Source: Microbispora bryophytorum (lineage in GTDB: Bacteria; Actinomycetota; Actinomycetes; Streptosporangiales; Streptosporangiaceae). From it: a stretch of 64,000 nt of DNA. The notes under the pieces are model-generated. The model did no database searches. It had not been told where the DNA came from and saw only the letters and a list, made by a program, of their open reading frames with translations. The DNA lies in NCBI RefSeq assembly GCF_006874465.1, contig NZ_VIRL01000011.1:1-64000 (forward strand), in the 5' to 3' direction. This document shows, piece by piece, positions 9,538 through 17,752 of this stretch; positions within the stretch are counted from its first letter, which is position 1; every line of letters starts with the position of its first letter. The translations under genes were made by a program, and so were the position numbers.

Positions 9538-10650
9538 ATGTTGCCCCATGAGGCGATCCCCGCCGGGCCGGCCGTTCTGCGCCTGCCTGTCGAGGGGGAC
9601 GCCGACGAGATCGCCCGAGCCTGCGCCGACCCCGAGATCGCGAGGTTCATCCCCTTCGTTCCCTCGCCGTACACGCGTGACGACGCGCTGACCTGGATCA
9701 CCAAGACCGTGCCCGCCACCTGGGAGAACGGCGGCGCCGACTTCCTCATCGCCGACGCGGCCACGGACCGGGTGCTCGGCGCCGCCGGGCTCAAGCCGCC
9801 GGATCGGTTCGGCGCGACGGAGGTGGGCTACTGGCTCGCGCCGTGGGCCCGCGGGCGCGGCGTCGTCACGGCCGCCGTGCGGGCGCTCGCCAAGCCCGCC
9901 TTCGCCCGGGGCGTCCCCCGGATCACGCTGCACGCCGACGTGGAGAACGTCGCGAGCCAGCAGGTCGCCCACCGGTGCGGCTTCGCCCATGAGGGCGTGC
10001 TGCGCGGGGCCGGCGCTCCCCGGGGCGGCACACCCGGCGACATCGCCGTGTTCGGGCGGCTGAGCACCGACCCCGGCGACCCGATCGCGCCCTTCCTGCC
10101 GTTCTTCCCCGGGGGGTTCCCCGGCGGCTCGCTCACCGACGGCGTCGTCCGGCTCACGCCGCTGACCACCGCCGACGCCGCGGACTACTTCGCGCTGGCG
10201 TCGCTGCCCGACGTGATGGACTCGCACGTCCCGCCCGTGCCGCCGGAGTACGCGGACGCCGAGGTCCTCTGCCGGTACGCCGGGCACCGATGGCTGATCG
10301 GCCAGCGGGCCGACATCGCCATCAGGGACGCGGTGACCGGGGAGTTCGCCGGGGAGATCCAGCTCACCGGCGTCATCCCGCCGCTCGGCCAGGCGATGCT
10401 CGGCTACAGCCTGCACCCCGCCCATCGCGGACGCGGCGTGGTCACACGGGCCGTGGACCTGCTGGTCGAGTGGGCGTTCGCGGCCACCCCGCTGCGCCGG
10501 ATCATCGCGGGGACCGCACCGGGCAACACCGCCTCGCAGCGCGTGCTGGAACGGGCGGGCTTCACCCGGGAGCACCTCGTCAAGGGGCTGCTGCCCGGCC
10601 CCGGAGGCACCCGGCTCGACGACATCCAGTGGGCCAGGACACGCCCCTGA
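9538..10650 (+). CDS. Tandem-domain GNAT N-acetyltransferase
   Basis: 370 residues made of two GNAT domains of the RimJ/RimL type (about 1-175 and 195-370). Each has the acetyl-CoA pyrophosphate-binding signature: RGRGVVTAAVRAL in the first half and RGRGVVTRAVDLL in the second. Each is followed by the N-x-A-S-Q motif (VENVASQQVAHRCGF; PGNTASQRVLERAGF). Both copies look catalytically intact. Such double GNATs are common in actinomycetes and may acetylate protein N-termini, aminoglycoside-like compounds or peptides. No substrate can be assigned. The gene stands alone, divergent from trmI, and ends at a hairpin shared with the converging aminotransferase gene. Confidence 0.85.
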   Translation: MLPHEAIPAGPAVLRLPVEGDADEIARACADPEIARFIPFVPSPYTRDDALTWITKTVPATWENGGADFLIADAATDRVLGAAGLKPPDRFGATEVGYWLAPWARGRGVVTAAVRALAKPAFARGVPRITLHADVENVASQQVAHRCGFAHEGVLRGAGAPRGGTPGDIAVFGRLSTDPGDPIAPFLPFFPGGFPGGSLTDGVVRLTPLTTADAADYFALASLPDVMDSHVPPVPPEYADAEVLCRYAGHRWLIGQRADIAIRDAVTGEFAGEIQLTGVIPPLGQAMLGYSLHPAHRGRGVVTRAVDLLVEWAFAATPLRRIIAGTAPGNTASQRVLERAGFTREHLVKGLLPGPGGTRLDDIQWARTRP

Positions 10651-10673
10651 GGCCTCTGCGCGGAGCGGACCTG

Positions 10674-10714
10674 CCGCGCTCGGGTGCCGCCCGGAACCCG
10701 GCGCCCGAGCGCGG
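10674..10714. terminator. Hairpin between converging GNAT and aminotransferase genes
   Basis: Arms CCGCGCTCGGG (10674-10684) and its exact complement (10704-10714) are extended inward by one wobble and four further pairs around a nine-base loop. It lies 24 bases past the GNAT stop and probably terminates both strands. Confidence 0.7.
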
Positions 10715-10790
10715 GGCCGTCCGCGGCAGGGCACGCCCGGCGGGCGTCCCGGCCACGACCTGTGCCGGCCGGTCCTCAGCCGGCCGATCC

Positions 10791-12014
10791 TCAGTCGGCT
10801 CCGTACGCGGCCCTCAGCTTGGCGAAGGCGGCGTCGGTGCCCTGCAGGGCCCGGTCGATCTCCTCGTCGGTGTGCGCGGCCGACAGGAACCAGTTGTGCC
10901 AGGCATGGAGGTAGACCCCCTCCTCCAGGCAGGCCCCGGCCCAGGCGATGCCCTTCTCCAGGGTGTCGTCGCCCTCGAAGGACAGCCACGGCACCTGCAC
11001 CGGCCCGGTCTGGCGGACCACGAAGCCGTGCGCCGCCGCCTGGGCGGCGATCCCCTCGCGCAGCCGGGTCCCCGCCCGGTGCATGAGCGCGGGACCGTCG
11101 ATCTCGCGCAGGATCTCGATCGTCGCCTTGGCCGCGGCCATGGCCGTGGCGGAGAACCAGAAGGAGCCGGTCGAGTACAGCGTCTGGGCCGCCCCGCGCA
11201 GCGCGTCGGTCCCGGTGACCGCCGCGATGGGGAAGCCGTTGGCCATCGCCTTGCTCCAGGCCGTCAGGTCGGGGCGCACGCCGAGCGGCTCCCACGAGCC
11301 GCGCAGGTCCAGCCGCCACCCGGCGCGCACGTCGTCGATGACCAGGGCCGCGCCGAGACGGTCGGCCAGCGCCCGCACCCCCCGCGCGAACTCCGCGTCG
11401 GCGGGCTCCTGGTCCTCGAACGAGTCGTGCTTGAACGGCGTGACCAGGATGGCGGCGACGTCGCCGTCCGCCTGGGCCGCGGCGGCCTCGGCGCCGGCGA
11501 GGTCGTTGTAGGTGAACTCGATCGTGTCCGCCCGCTGGTTGGGGGTGACCCCGGACATGCCGGGCGTGCACCAGGGGTCGGCGCCGTGGTAGGCGCCGTG
11601 GGCGACCAGCGCCTTGGTCCTGCCCGTCGCCGCCCTGGCCACCATCAGGGCCTGGGTGGTGGCGTCGGTGCCGTTCTTGGAGAACATGGCCCAGTCGGCG
11701 GAGGGGATGAGGTCCACCAGCAGCTCGGCGAGCTCCACCATGACCGGGCCGGGGCCGTTCAGGCAGTCGCCCTCCCCCTGCTGCGCCGCGGCGGCGGCCT
11801 CCACCCGCGGGTTGCGGTGGCCGACGATCATCGGCCCCCAGCTGCACATCAGGTCGACGTACTCGCGGCCGTCGGCGTCCCACTGCCGGGCGCCCTCGGC
11901 GCGGACGAAGAACTGGGGGTAGCGGTCCCCGTGCAGGGCCGCATTGAGGTGGCCGTACATGCCACCGGGGATGACCTTCGCGGCACGGGCCCGCAGGGAG
12001 GCGTCGAGGGACAT
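10791..12014 (-). CDS. Class-III PLP aminotransferase (glutamate-1-semialdehyde aminomutase-like)
   Basis: About 407 residues from the ATG at 12014 (AGGAG eight bases upstream; an in-frame GTG three codons earlier is too close to it). The fold type I features are MFSKNGTDATTQALMVAR, AHGAYHGADPWC, VIDDVRAGWRL and the PLP lysine in AWSKAMANGFPI. The resemblance is to HemL-type enzymes, but the gene is not in a heme locus. It lies 79 bases upstream of nothing related, while the PfkB kinase gene precedes it on the same strand with a 51-base gap. The pair is probably one catabolic or modifying unit under the divergent TetR regulator. The amino substrate is not known. Confidence 0.85.
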   Translation of the reverse strand: MSLDASLRARAAKVIPGGMYGHLNAALHGDRYPQFFVRAEGARQWDADGREYVDLMCSWGPMIVGHRNPRVEAAAAAQQGEGDCLNGPGPVMVELAELLVDLIPSADWAMFSKNGTDATTQALMVARAATGRTKALVAHGAYHGADPWCTPGMSGVTPNQRADTIEFTYNDLAGAEAAAAQADGDVAAILVTPFKHDSFEDQEPADAEFARGVRALADRLGAALVIDDVRAGWRLDLRGSWEPLGVRPDLTAWSKAMANGFPIAAVTGTDALRGAAQTLYSTGSFWFSATAMAAAKATIEILREIDGPALMHRAGTRLREGIAAQAAAHGFVVRQTGPVQVPWLSFEGDDTLEKGIAWAGACLEEGVYLHAWHNWFLSAAHTDEEIDRALQGTDAAFAKLRAAYGAD

Positions 12015-12065
12015 GGGCGGCACTCCTGAGATCGGAAGTCGGGAAGGCGTGGTCAGGCGTCCGGG

Positions 12066-12986
12066 TCAGGCGTCCGGGCCGGGCTCGCCGGGAAGGGAGC
12101 CGTCCAGACCGGCGTCGGAGCCGAGCCCGCCCGCGACCCGGGCGGCGACGGCGGTGCCGAGGCGGGCGGCGGCCAGGACGTCGCGGCCGCGCAGCAGTCC
12201 CGCCGCGAATCCGGCGCAGTACGCGTCGCCGCAGCCCGTGGTGTCGACCACCGGCACGTCCAGAGCGGGCACGCGGGTGAGTCCCGCGGCGGTGGCCACG
12301 AGGCTGCCGGCGGCCCCCAGGGTGACGATCACGCCCTTCGGGCCCTCGGCGAGCAGCGCCGCCGCGGCCTCCTCCGGCGTCGGCGCCCCGGTGAGCATCA
12401 GGGCCTGCTCCTCGTTCGGCAGGAGGTAGTCGACGTGGGGCAGGAACGCGCGGACGCCGGGCATGAGGTCGGGCATGTTCGACAGCAGGTCCAGCGTGAC
12501 GACCGTGCCGCCCTCGCGGGCCTTGTCGAGCAGCGCGAAGAAGGCGGGGTCGTGCAGGCCCCAGGTGACGTCCATGCCGCCGAGGTGCACCACCTTCGCG
12601 CCGATGAGACGGTCCGCGTCGAGGTCGGCGGTCGCGAGGCCCAGGTTGGCGCCGGGCACGTGGAACGAGGGCCGTCCGCCGTCGGGACGGATGGGCAGGA
12701 TCGAGGCCGCCGTCTGCTCCCCCGCCCTGCGCACCACGCCGCTCACGTCGACGCCGTGCCGAGCCATGATCATCAGGAGGAAGTCGCCGAGCTCGTCGTC
12801 GCCGACGGCGCCCATCGAGGCGACCGGCACGCCGATCCTCGCCAGCGTCACGGCCGTGCCCGCGGCCGCGCCGGCCGCGGTGATGCGGATCTGCTCGAGC
12901 AGGTGGGTGTCCTGACCGGCCGGGATGGACTCGACCGGGCGGGCCAGGACGTCGACGATATGCACGCCGACCGTCACTACCGTCAT
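12066..12986 (-). CDS. PfkB-family carbohydrate (or nucleoside) kinase
   Basis: 306 residues. It shows the ribokinase-fold order: an N-terminal glycine-rich AAGAAAGTAVTLARIG with GAVGDDELG (PfkB signature 1 region), a central lid, and near the C-terminus VDTTGCGDAYCAGFAAGLL. The last contains the catalytic aspartate and anion hole of signature 2. It should phosphorylate a sugar, a sugar acid or a nucleoside with ATP. The ATG at 12986 lies only about seven bases from a TATTAT element, so the transcript is probably leaderless. It forms an operon with the aminotransferase and is divergent from tetR, with a palindromic operator between them. Confidence 0.88.
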   Translation of the reverse strand: MTVVTVGVHIVDVLARPVESIPAGQDTHLLEQIRITAAGAAAGTAVTLARIGVPVASMGAVGDDELGDFLLMIMARHGVDVSGVVRRAGEQTAASILPIRPDGGRPSFHVPGANLGLATADLDADRLIGAKVVHLGGMDVTWGLHDPAFFALLDKAREGGTVVTLDLLSNMPDLMPGVRAFLPHVDYLLPNEEQALMLTGAPTPEEAAAALLAEGPKGVIVTLGAAGSLVATAAGLTRVPALDVPVVDTTGCGDAYCAGFAAGLLRGRDVLAAARLGTAVAARVAGGLGSDAGLDGSLPGEPGPDA

Positions 12987-12996
12987 GAGCGGATAA

Positions 12997-13014
12997 TAGA
13001 CGGGCGCCCGACTA
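12997..13014. promoter_or_regulatory. Palindromic TetR-type operator
   Basis: TAG-A-CGGGCGCCCG-A-CTA, 18 bases with 16 in dyad symmetry, lies in the 52-base gap between the kinase and tetR starts. It overlaps the -10-like TATTAT of the kinase promoter at 12993-12998. The position fits repression of both genes by the adjacent TetR protein. Confidence 0.6.
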
Positions 13015-13038
13015 AAATGTCAACCGAGGTGGTGCACT

Positions 13039-13629
13039 ATGCCGAAGATCGTCAATCACGAGGAGCGCAGGGGCGAGGTCGTCGCGGCGGCCCGCCGGAT
13101 CATCCTGCGCGAGGGCATCGAGGCCGCGACGACGCGGGCCATCGCCAGGGAGGCCGGCTACTCCAACGGCGTGCTCACGCACTACTTCGCCGACAAGGAC
13201 GAGATCCTGCTGTCGGCTCTGGAGACATCCCATCGCCGGATCGCCGACCGGCTGCGGGAGAAGCTGTCGGGCCGCACCGGCCTCGCGGCGCTGCGCGAAC
13301 TGCTGCTCGACAACGTGCCCCTCGACGACGAGCGGGCCGGGGAGACCGGGCTGGAGGTGGGCTTCTGGGGGCGCAGCCTGACCAGCCCCGCGCTGCTGGA
13401 GGTCCAGCAACGGGAGGCCGCCGAGCTCCGCTATGTGGTGACGAGCCTGCTCAGGTGCGCCGCCGAGGCCGGCGAGATCCGTACGGACGAGGACCTGGAG
13501 GACGTCGCGGAACGGCTGCTGGCGCTCGTGGACGGCCTGAGCGTGCACCGGCTGCTGTATCCCGCGCACGTCACCGGCGAGCGGCTGGAACGGCTGATCC
13601 TCGGCGAGATCGACCGGCTGCGCGCCTGA
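13039..13629 (+). CDS. TetR-family repressor (BetI-like)
   Basis: 196 residues. The N-terminal helix-turn-helix reads RRIILREGIEAATTRAIAREAGYSNGVLTHYF in pattern, typical of the BetI/AcrR branch with Y-S-N-G-V-L-x-H-Y-F. The C-terminal helical domain binds a small ligand of unknown type. It is divergent from the PfkB kinase-aminotransferase operon and 52 bases away, so it most likely represses that operon and itself until the substrate is present. GAGGT stands eight bases before the ATG. Confidence 0.9.
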   Translation: MPKIVNHEERRGEVVAAARRIILREGIEAATTRAIAREAGYSNGVLTHYFADKDEILLSALETSHRRIADRLREKLSGRTGLAALRELLLDNVPLDDERAGETGLEVGFWGRSLTSPALLEVQQREAAELRYVVTSLLRCAAEAGEIRTDEDLEDVAERLLALVDGLSVHRLLYPAHVTGERLERLILGEIDRLRA

Positions 13630-13632
13630 CCC

Positions 13633-13662
13633 GGCCGCCGGGAGCCGGTGTCCCCGGCGGCC
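13633..13662. terminator. Hairpin between converging tetR and FHA genes
   Basis: Ten-base perfect arms (GGCCGCCGGG, 13633-13642, and complement 13653-13662) with a ten-base loop lie in the 42-base gap between two converging stops. Confidence 0.65.
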
Positions 13663-13671
13663 TCGGGATCG

Positions 13672-15261
13672 TCAGGCGTTGCGGTGGGCCTCGTACCGCA
13701 TCGTGCGCGAGACGCCGACGCGCACGGTCGTGCCGGGCAGGATCGGCACCGGCTCGTTCGGCGGGATGTCGTAGAAGTTGGGGTCGCCGGGCGGCTGGAT
13801 CTGGGTGCCGTTCACCGATCCCAGGTCGAGCAGGTTGACGTCCCAGTTCTCCAGGAAGATCCGCAGGTGGCGGCGCGACACCGAGCCGTCGGGGCTGGTG
13901 ACCCTGGCCGGCCTGGCCTCGCCCGACTGCACCTCGGGGGCGCGCTCGGGGTCGCGGCCCAGCAGGTAGTCGGCCTCCAGCGGCAGCGCCATGCCGTCGT
14001 CGAGCAGCAGCACGCCGAGCAGCGGCCGGGGACCCTTGTACGGCACCACCGCCCGCTGGTCGATGGGGATCCCGCAGACCGCGCAGTAGGACGCGCGCGG
14101 GTCGTTGAAGTGGTCGTTCTTGCAGTCGACGCCGTAGACCATCGGCCGCTGCTCCAGCTCGGGCGCCGCGTCCATCTGGGTCGCCTCGCCCACCTCGTCG
14201 TCGGCGGGCGCGTACGGCACCGGCTCGAACGGCCCGCTCGGCGGGCCGTCCGGCGCGCCCAGGTCGAGCGGCCCGCCCGGGTCGTGCGGCGGGTTCAGGT
14301 CATACGGGGAGTTCAGGTCGTGCGGCGGGTTCAGGTCATACGGAGGATTCAGGTCGTGTGGCGGGTTCGGGTCATACGAAGGGTTCAGCTCGTGCGGGGC
14401 GCCCCGGTCCTCGGCGGGCTCGGGCAGCGCGGGCAGCGGCTGCGGTCCCGAGTGGTGCGGCGGATTCGGGTCGGAGAAGGCGGGCGGCAGCGGCGGCAGC
14501 GGCTGGGAGACGTGGGACGGCGGCGGCGCGAGCGGCTGGGACGATCCCGGCGGCGCCTGCTCGCCCGACGGCCCGCCGCCGGGCGTCGGACCACCGGTGA
14601 ACGGCGACGGCGCGGGTGGCGGCACGGGTGGCGACACGGGGGGCGGCACCACGGGCCCGCGCGGGGCGATCGGCTCCGGCGCACCTATGGGCGGCGGCTG
14701 CGCGCCCTGCGGCTGGCCCTGCTGCGGCTGGGGCGGGCGCGGCGGCAGCGGCGGGAAGGCGAGGTCGCCGTGCCTTGTGAGGTCGCACTCCAGCCCGGCT
14801 CCGGTGACCACACCGCCGTCCAGCCTGGCGTACGGGCTCGACGGGCCCGCACCGGGCAGGCGCAGCTCGACCCGCGACACCGGGCCGTTGACGAGCCGGT
14901 CGGTCCAGGTCAGCGCGTCGTGCCCGGCGAGGCGGACCTCCCCGTCGGGACCACCCGACACGGTCGCGTACGCGGCCCCGCTCACCAGCACGGCCACGCC
15001 GCCCCCGGCCGGTCCGGCGACCGCGCAGGCCACCGGCTCACCGCCGATCGACCTGTCCATGGCGCGCGCGAGGACCTGCGCGACCCGCCGGGCCAGCGCC
15101 CGGCCGTCCCCGCCCGTCGTGGCCGTCTCGCTCAGCGCGCCCAGCAAATCGTCGACCGGCTGGTCGCCGCCGGTGGCGCACACGAGCAGCAAACCGTTCA
15201 GATGAGCGACCACGCCCTCCCCCGGCAGCGGGCGGACCACCCCCACGCCCTGTTCCGTCAC
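13672..15261 (-). CDS. PP2C-like / zinc-ribbon / FHA multidomain protein
   Basis: About 529 residues from the GTG at 15261 (GGAGG ten bases upstream). Residues 1-185 resemble a degenerate serine/threonine phosphatase-type sensor domain. A long proline-rich linker follows; it includes hexapeptide repeats NPP(Y/H)DL. Then comes a zinc-ribbon-like CKNDHFND..CAVC segment. The C-terminus is an FHA domain with LGRDPE, SVSRRHLRI and LGSVNGTQI, the residues that bind phosphothreonine. FHA proteins read out Ser/Thr kinase signals, often at the cell envelope or in type VII secretion. No kinase is nearby. The phosphatase-like part lacks an obvious full set of metal aspartates, so catalytic activity is doubtful. 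Confidence 0.8.
   Translation of the reverse strand: MTEQGVGVVRPLPGEGVVAHLNGLLLVCATGGDQPVDDLLGALSETATTGGDGRALARRVAQVLARAMDRSIGGEPVACAVAGPAGGGVAVLVSGAAYATVSGGPDGEVRLAGHDALTWTDRLVNGPVSRVELRLPGAGPSSPYARLDGGVVTGAGLECDLTRHGDLAFPPLPPRPPQPQQGQPQGAQPPPIGAPEPIAPRGPVVPPPVSPPVPPPAPSPFTGGPTPGGGPSGEQAPPGSSQPLAPPPSHVSQPLPPLPPAFSDPNPPHHSGPQPLPALPEPAEDRGAPHELNPSYDPNPPHDLNPPYDLNPPHDLNSPYDLNPPHDPGGPLDLGAPDGPPSGPFEPVPYAPADDEVGEATQMDAAPELEQRPMVYGVDCKNDHFNDPRASYCAVCGIPIDQRAVVPYKGPRPLLGVLLLDDGMALPLEADYLLGRDPERAPEVQSGEARPARVTSPDGSVSRRHLRIFLENWDVNLLDLGSVNGTQIQPPGDPNFYDIPPNEPVPILPGTTVRVGVSRTMRYEAHRNA
14281..14388. repeat. Six 18-base units, alternating as three 36-base repeats
   Basis: Units start at 14281, 14299, 14317, 14335, 14353 and 14371. 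Two variants alternate, so the larger period is 36 bases. The array is in frame and encodes the NPPHDL/NPPYDL hexapeptides in the linker of the FHA protein. Its length is likely to vary between strains. Confidence 0.85.
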
Positions 15262-15448
15262 AGAAGTTCTCCCTCCGGAAACGCCACCGGATGACCGGCA
15301 CCATCGCCGGCACGCCATGTGCCGGATCGATCACCCCAGAAAGTAGCAAAAAAGAATGGTGAACCGGCCTGCCGGAGTCCGCTGCGGGCGGCCGGACGGC
15401 GCCCGTTCCCGGCCTCGGTCGGCACCCCGGCCCCCCGCGACGCCGCGC

Positions 15449-16618
15449 TCACACGCCGCTGAACATGCGGTTGACGTCGGAGGTGGCGAGCACGCCGTAG
15501 ATCTCGCCGCCCCGCTCGACGAGCAGGTACTCCGGGGCCGGAACCGCACGCATGGCGTCGAGCAGGGACTCCCCCTCCAGGTCGGCGCCGAGCACGAGCG
15601 AGGGCTCCAGAGCGCGCGACATGGCCCCGACGTTCACCCACGGCCTGCGCTGCTCGGGAGTGGCGTTGACCGCCGCCTCGTTGACGATGCCGACCGGCCG
15701 CCCGTCGTGGTCGACCACCACCATGGCCCCCGCCCCCGCCTCCTGCGCCCGGCGCAGGCCCTCCGACAGCGGCACCTCGGCGGTGACCGGGATCGCACGG
15801 CGGGCCAGCACCCGGGCCCGCAACTGCGGCAGCCGGGCCCGCACGCGGGCCACCCGCAGCGACTGGGACGCCCCGAGCCAGATGAACGACGCCAGCACCA
15901 CCGTCCAGAGCATGCTCCCGATCCCGGGCTCCTGCCCGGCCATCAGGTTCATGAGGAGCGGCACCACGACCACCGCGACCGCGACGCCGCGGCCGACCCA
16001 GGCGGCGGCCGTCGTGCCCGTGCCCGCGTCACGCCTGATCTTCCACACGGCCGCCCGCAGCATCCGGCCGCCGTCGAGCGGCAGGCCGGGCAGCAGGTTG
16101 AACACGCCGACGATCAGGTTGGACGACCAGAGCTGCCAGATCAGCACCGGCACGAGCCCGTCGGGCGGCCGCATGAACATCGACAGTGGGTCGGCGGGAC
16201 CGGTGACGAACGCGACGGCGGACACCAGGTAACCGATCGCCGCGAGGCCCAGCGAGAGCAGGGGCCCGGCGAGCGCGACGTTGAACTCCCGGCCCGCCGT
16301 CTCGGGCTCGCGTTCGATCTCCGAGACGCCGCCGAGCATGTAGAGGGTGATCCTGCGCACAGGAAGGCCGTAGCGCTTGGCGACGACGCAGTGCGCCAGT
16401 TCGTGGAGCAGGACCGAGGCGTAGAGCAGGACCGCGAAGACCAGCGCCACCACGGAGCTGCCGACGAGCCCGTATCCGGGAAGACTGGCGGCGAAAACCG
16501 GCTGGAAGCTGTAGGTGATGAACGCCGCCACGATGAGCCAGGTGGGCGAGACATAGACCGGGATGCCGAACGGCCGTCCCATCCGCAGTCCGGTGGACTC
16601 CCTGACAGGTGTGCTCAT
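15449..16618 (-). CDS. Site-2 protease (M50 metalloprotease) with CBS pair
   Basis: About 389 residues from the ATG at 16618, with GGAGGGGAAGG upstream. It has several membrane helices. HELAH provides two zinc histidines and the catalytic glutamate, and NLLPGLPLDGGRM the zinc aspartate. Two C-terminal CBS modules (about residues 270-389: VPLSEGLRRAQEAGAGAMVVVD and YLLVERGGEIYGVLATSDV) may sense adenine nucleotides. This is the S2P type with a CBS tail, like mycobacterial Rip3. It cleaves membrane-embedded anti-sigma factors or signal peptides. Genes of this type commonly sit beside the recB-like nuclease and trmI in actinobacterial Pup-proteasome regions. A 187-base gap separates it from the FHA gene downstream. 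Confidence 0.92.
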   Translation of the reverse strand: MSTPVRESTGLRMGRPFGIPVYVSPTWLIVAAFITYSFQPVFAASLPGYGLVGSSVVALVFAVLLYASVLLHELAHCVVAKRYGLPVRRITLYMLGGVSEIEREPETAGREFNVALAGPLLSLGLAAIGYLVSAVAFVTGPADPLSMFMRPPDGLVPVLIWQLWSSNLIVGVFNLLPGLPLDGGRMLRAAVWKIRRDAGTGTTAAAWVGRGVAVAVVVVPLLMNLMAGQEPGIGSMLWTVVLASFIWLGASQSLRVARVRARLPQLRARVLARRAIPVTAEVPLSEGLRRAQEAGAGAMVVVDHDGRPVGIVNEAAVNATPEQRRPWVNVGAMSRALEPSLVLGADLEGESLLDAMRAVPAPEYLLVERGGEIYGVLATSDVNRMFSGV

Positions 16619-16776
16619 GTGGCCGCCTTCCCCTCCCACGCTTCTCGATGCTACGCGCCGTGGCGTGAGATCAGCCTATGAGCTCGCCCGCCCCCCGCGG
16701 ACCGTCGATCCGCCCCCGGCGTGCGGAAGGGCCGGGGCGCGCGCGTTCTGTCGGCCCGGTGGCCTACAGTTCCGGC

Positions 16777-17637
16777 ATGACCCTCGCCGAAGAGCGCACC
16801 GTCATCGGGGCGCTTTCCCCCTCCCGGGCCGGTGACTTCATGACCTGCCCCCTGCTCTACCGGTTCAGGGTGATCGACCAGCTCCCCGAGCGGCCCTCGG
16901 CCGCCGCGGTCAGGGGCACACTCGTTCACGCCGTGCTGGAACGGCTCTACGACCTGCCCGCGCAGGCGCGGACGGTCGCCGCCGCCCAGGATCTACTGGA
17001 GCCCCAGTGGCGGCGGCTACTCACCGAGGAACCCGACTACGCGGGGCTGTTCGAGAACGACGAGGAGCGGGACGCCTGGCTCACGCAGGCCCGCGGCATG
17101 GTCGACCGTTACTTCACGCTGGAGGACCCCCAGCGGCTGGAGCCCGCCGAGCGTGAGATGTACGTCGAGGTCGTGCTCGACAGCGGACTGCTGCTGCGCG
17201 GATACATCGACAGGCTCGACGTCGCTCCGACCGGCGAGGTGCGGGTCGTGGACTACAAGACGGGCACGGCGCCGGGGCGCGAGTGGGAGGCCAAGGCGCT
17301 GTTCCAGATGAAGTTCTACGCGCTGGCGCTGTGGCGGCGCGACGGCCAGGTCCCCCGGATGCTCCAGCTCATGTACCTGGGCAACGGCGAGATCGTGCGT
17401 TACGTCCCCGACGAGGCGGACCTGCGGGCGACCGAGCGCAAGGTCGAGGCGCTCTGGGCGGCCATCGAGCGCGCCGTGCGCACCCGTGAGTGGCGCGCCC
17501 GCCGCTCGCGGCTGTGCGACTGGTGCGACCACCAGGCGCTGTGCCCGGAGTTCGGCGGCACCCCGCCGCCCGTGCCCGACCGCGAGCCCGGGCTGTCCGC
17601 CCGCGTGAGCAGAAGGTCGGCCAGCGACGAACTGTGA
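16777..17637 (+). CDS. RecB-like PD-(D/E)XK exonuclease domain protein
   Basis: About 286 residues from the ATG at 16777, which yields the usual SPSRAGDFMTCPLLYRF beginning. The nuclease core has RGTLVHAVLERLYDLP, then YVEVVLDSGLLLRGYIDRLDV, RVVDYKTGT (the D-x-K active site) and FQMKFYALALW. Three cysteines near the end (LCDWCDHQALC) plus the early MTC cysteine form the typical 4Fe-4S cluster of the RecB/Cas4/AddB group. Its role is in DNA end processing or repair; it is a standard neighbour of the site-2 protease and trmI. TACAGT at 16765-16770, six bases before the ATG, suggests a leaderless transcript. There is no CRISPR array nearby. Confidence 0.9.
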   Translation: MTLAEERTVIGALSPSRAGDFMTCPLLYRFRVIDQLPERPSAAAVRGTLVHAVLERLYDLPAQARTVAAAQDLLEPQWRRLLTEEPDYAGLFENDEERDAWLTQARGMVDRYFTLEDPQRLEPAEREMYVEVVLDSGLLLRGYIDRLDVAPTGEVRVVDYKTGTAPGREWEAKALFQMKFYALALWRRDGQVPRMLQLMYLGNGEIVRYVPDEADLRATERKVEALWAAIERAVRTREWRARRSRLCDWCDHQALCPEFGGTPPPVPDREPGLSARVSRRSASDEL

Positions 17638-17718
17638 CCCCCCGCCCGGCTCTTTCCCGCGGGGCTCCCTCCAGTGGGCTCCTCCGCGGGGAGGAGGGGG
17701 ATATCCCTCCCGGGCAGG

Positions 17719-17746
17719 GTGGACGCGGGCGGCGAACGCCTAGATT
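17719..17746 (+). promoter_or_regulatory. Promoter of the NarL-type two-component system
   Basis: GTGGAC (17719-17724), 16 bases, then TAGATT (17741-17746). The GTG start of the kinase follows at 17753, so the message is probably leaderless. Confidence 0.5.
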
Positions 17747-17752
17747 TGGTAC

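Noticed and set aside
16777..17637. Cas4-type nuclease suggesting a CRISPR locus
   Set aside because: The protein is RecB/Cas4-like, but no repeat-spacer array or other cas gene is in the window, and this gene is a standard neighbour in actinobacterial proteasome regions.
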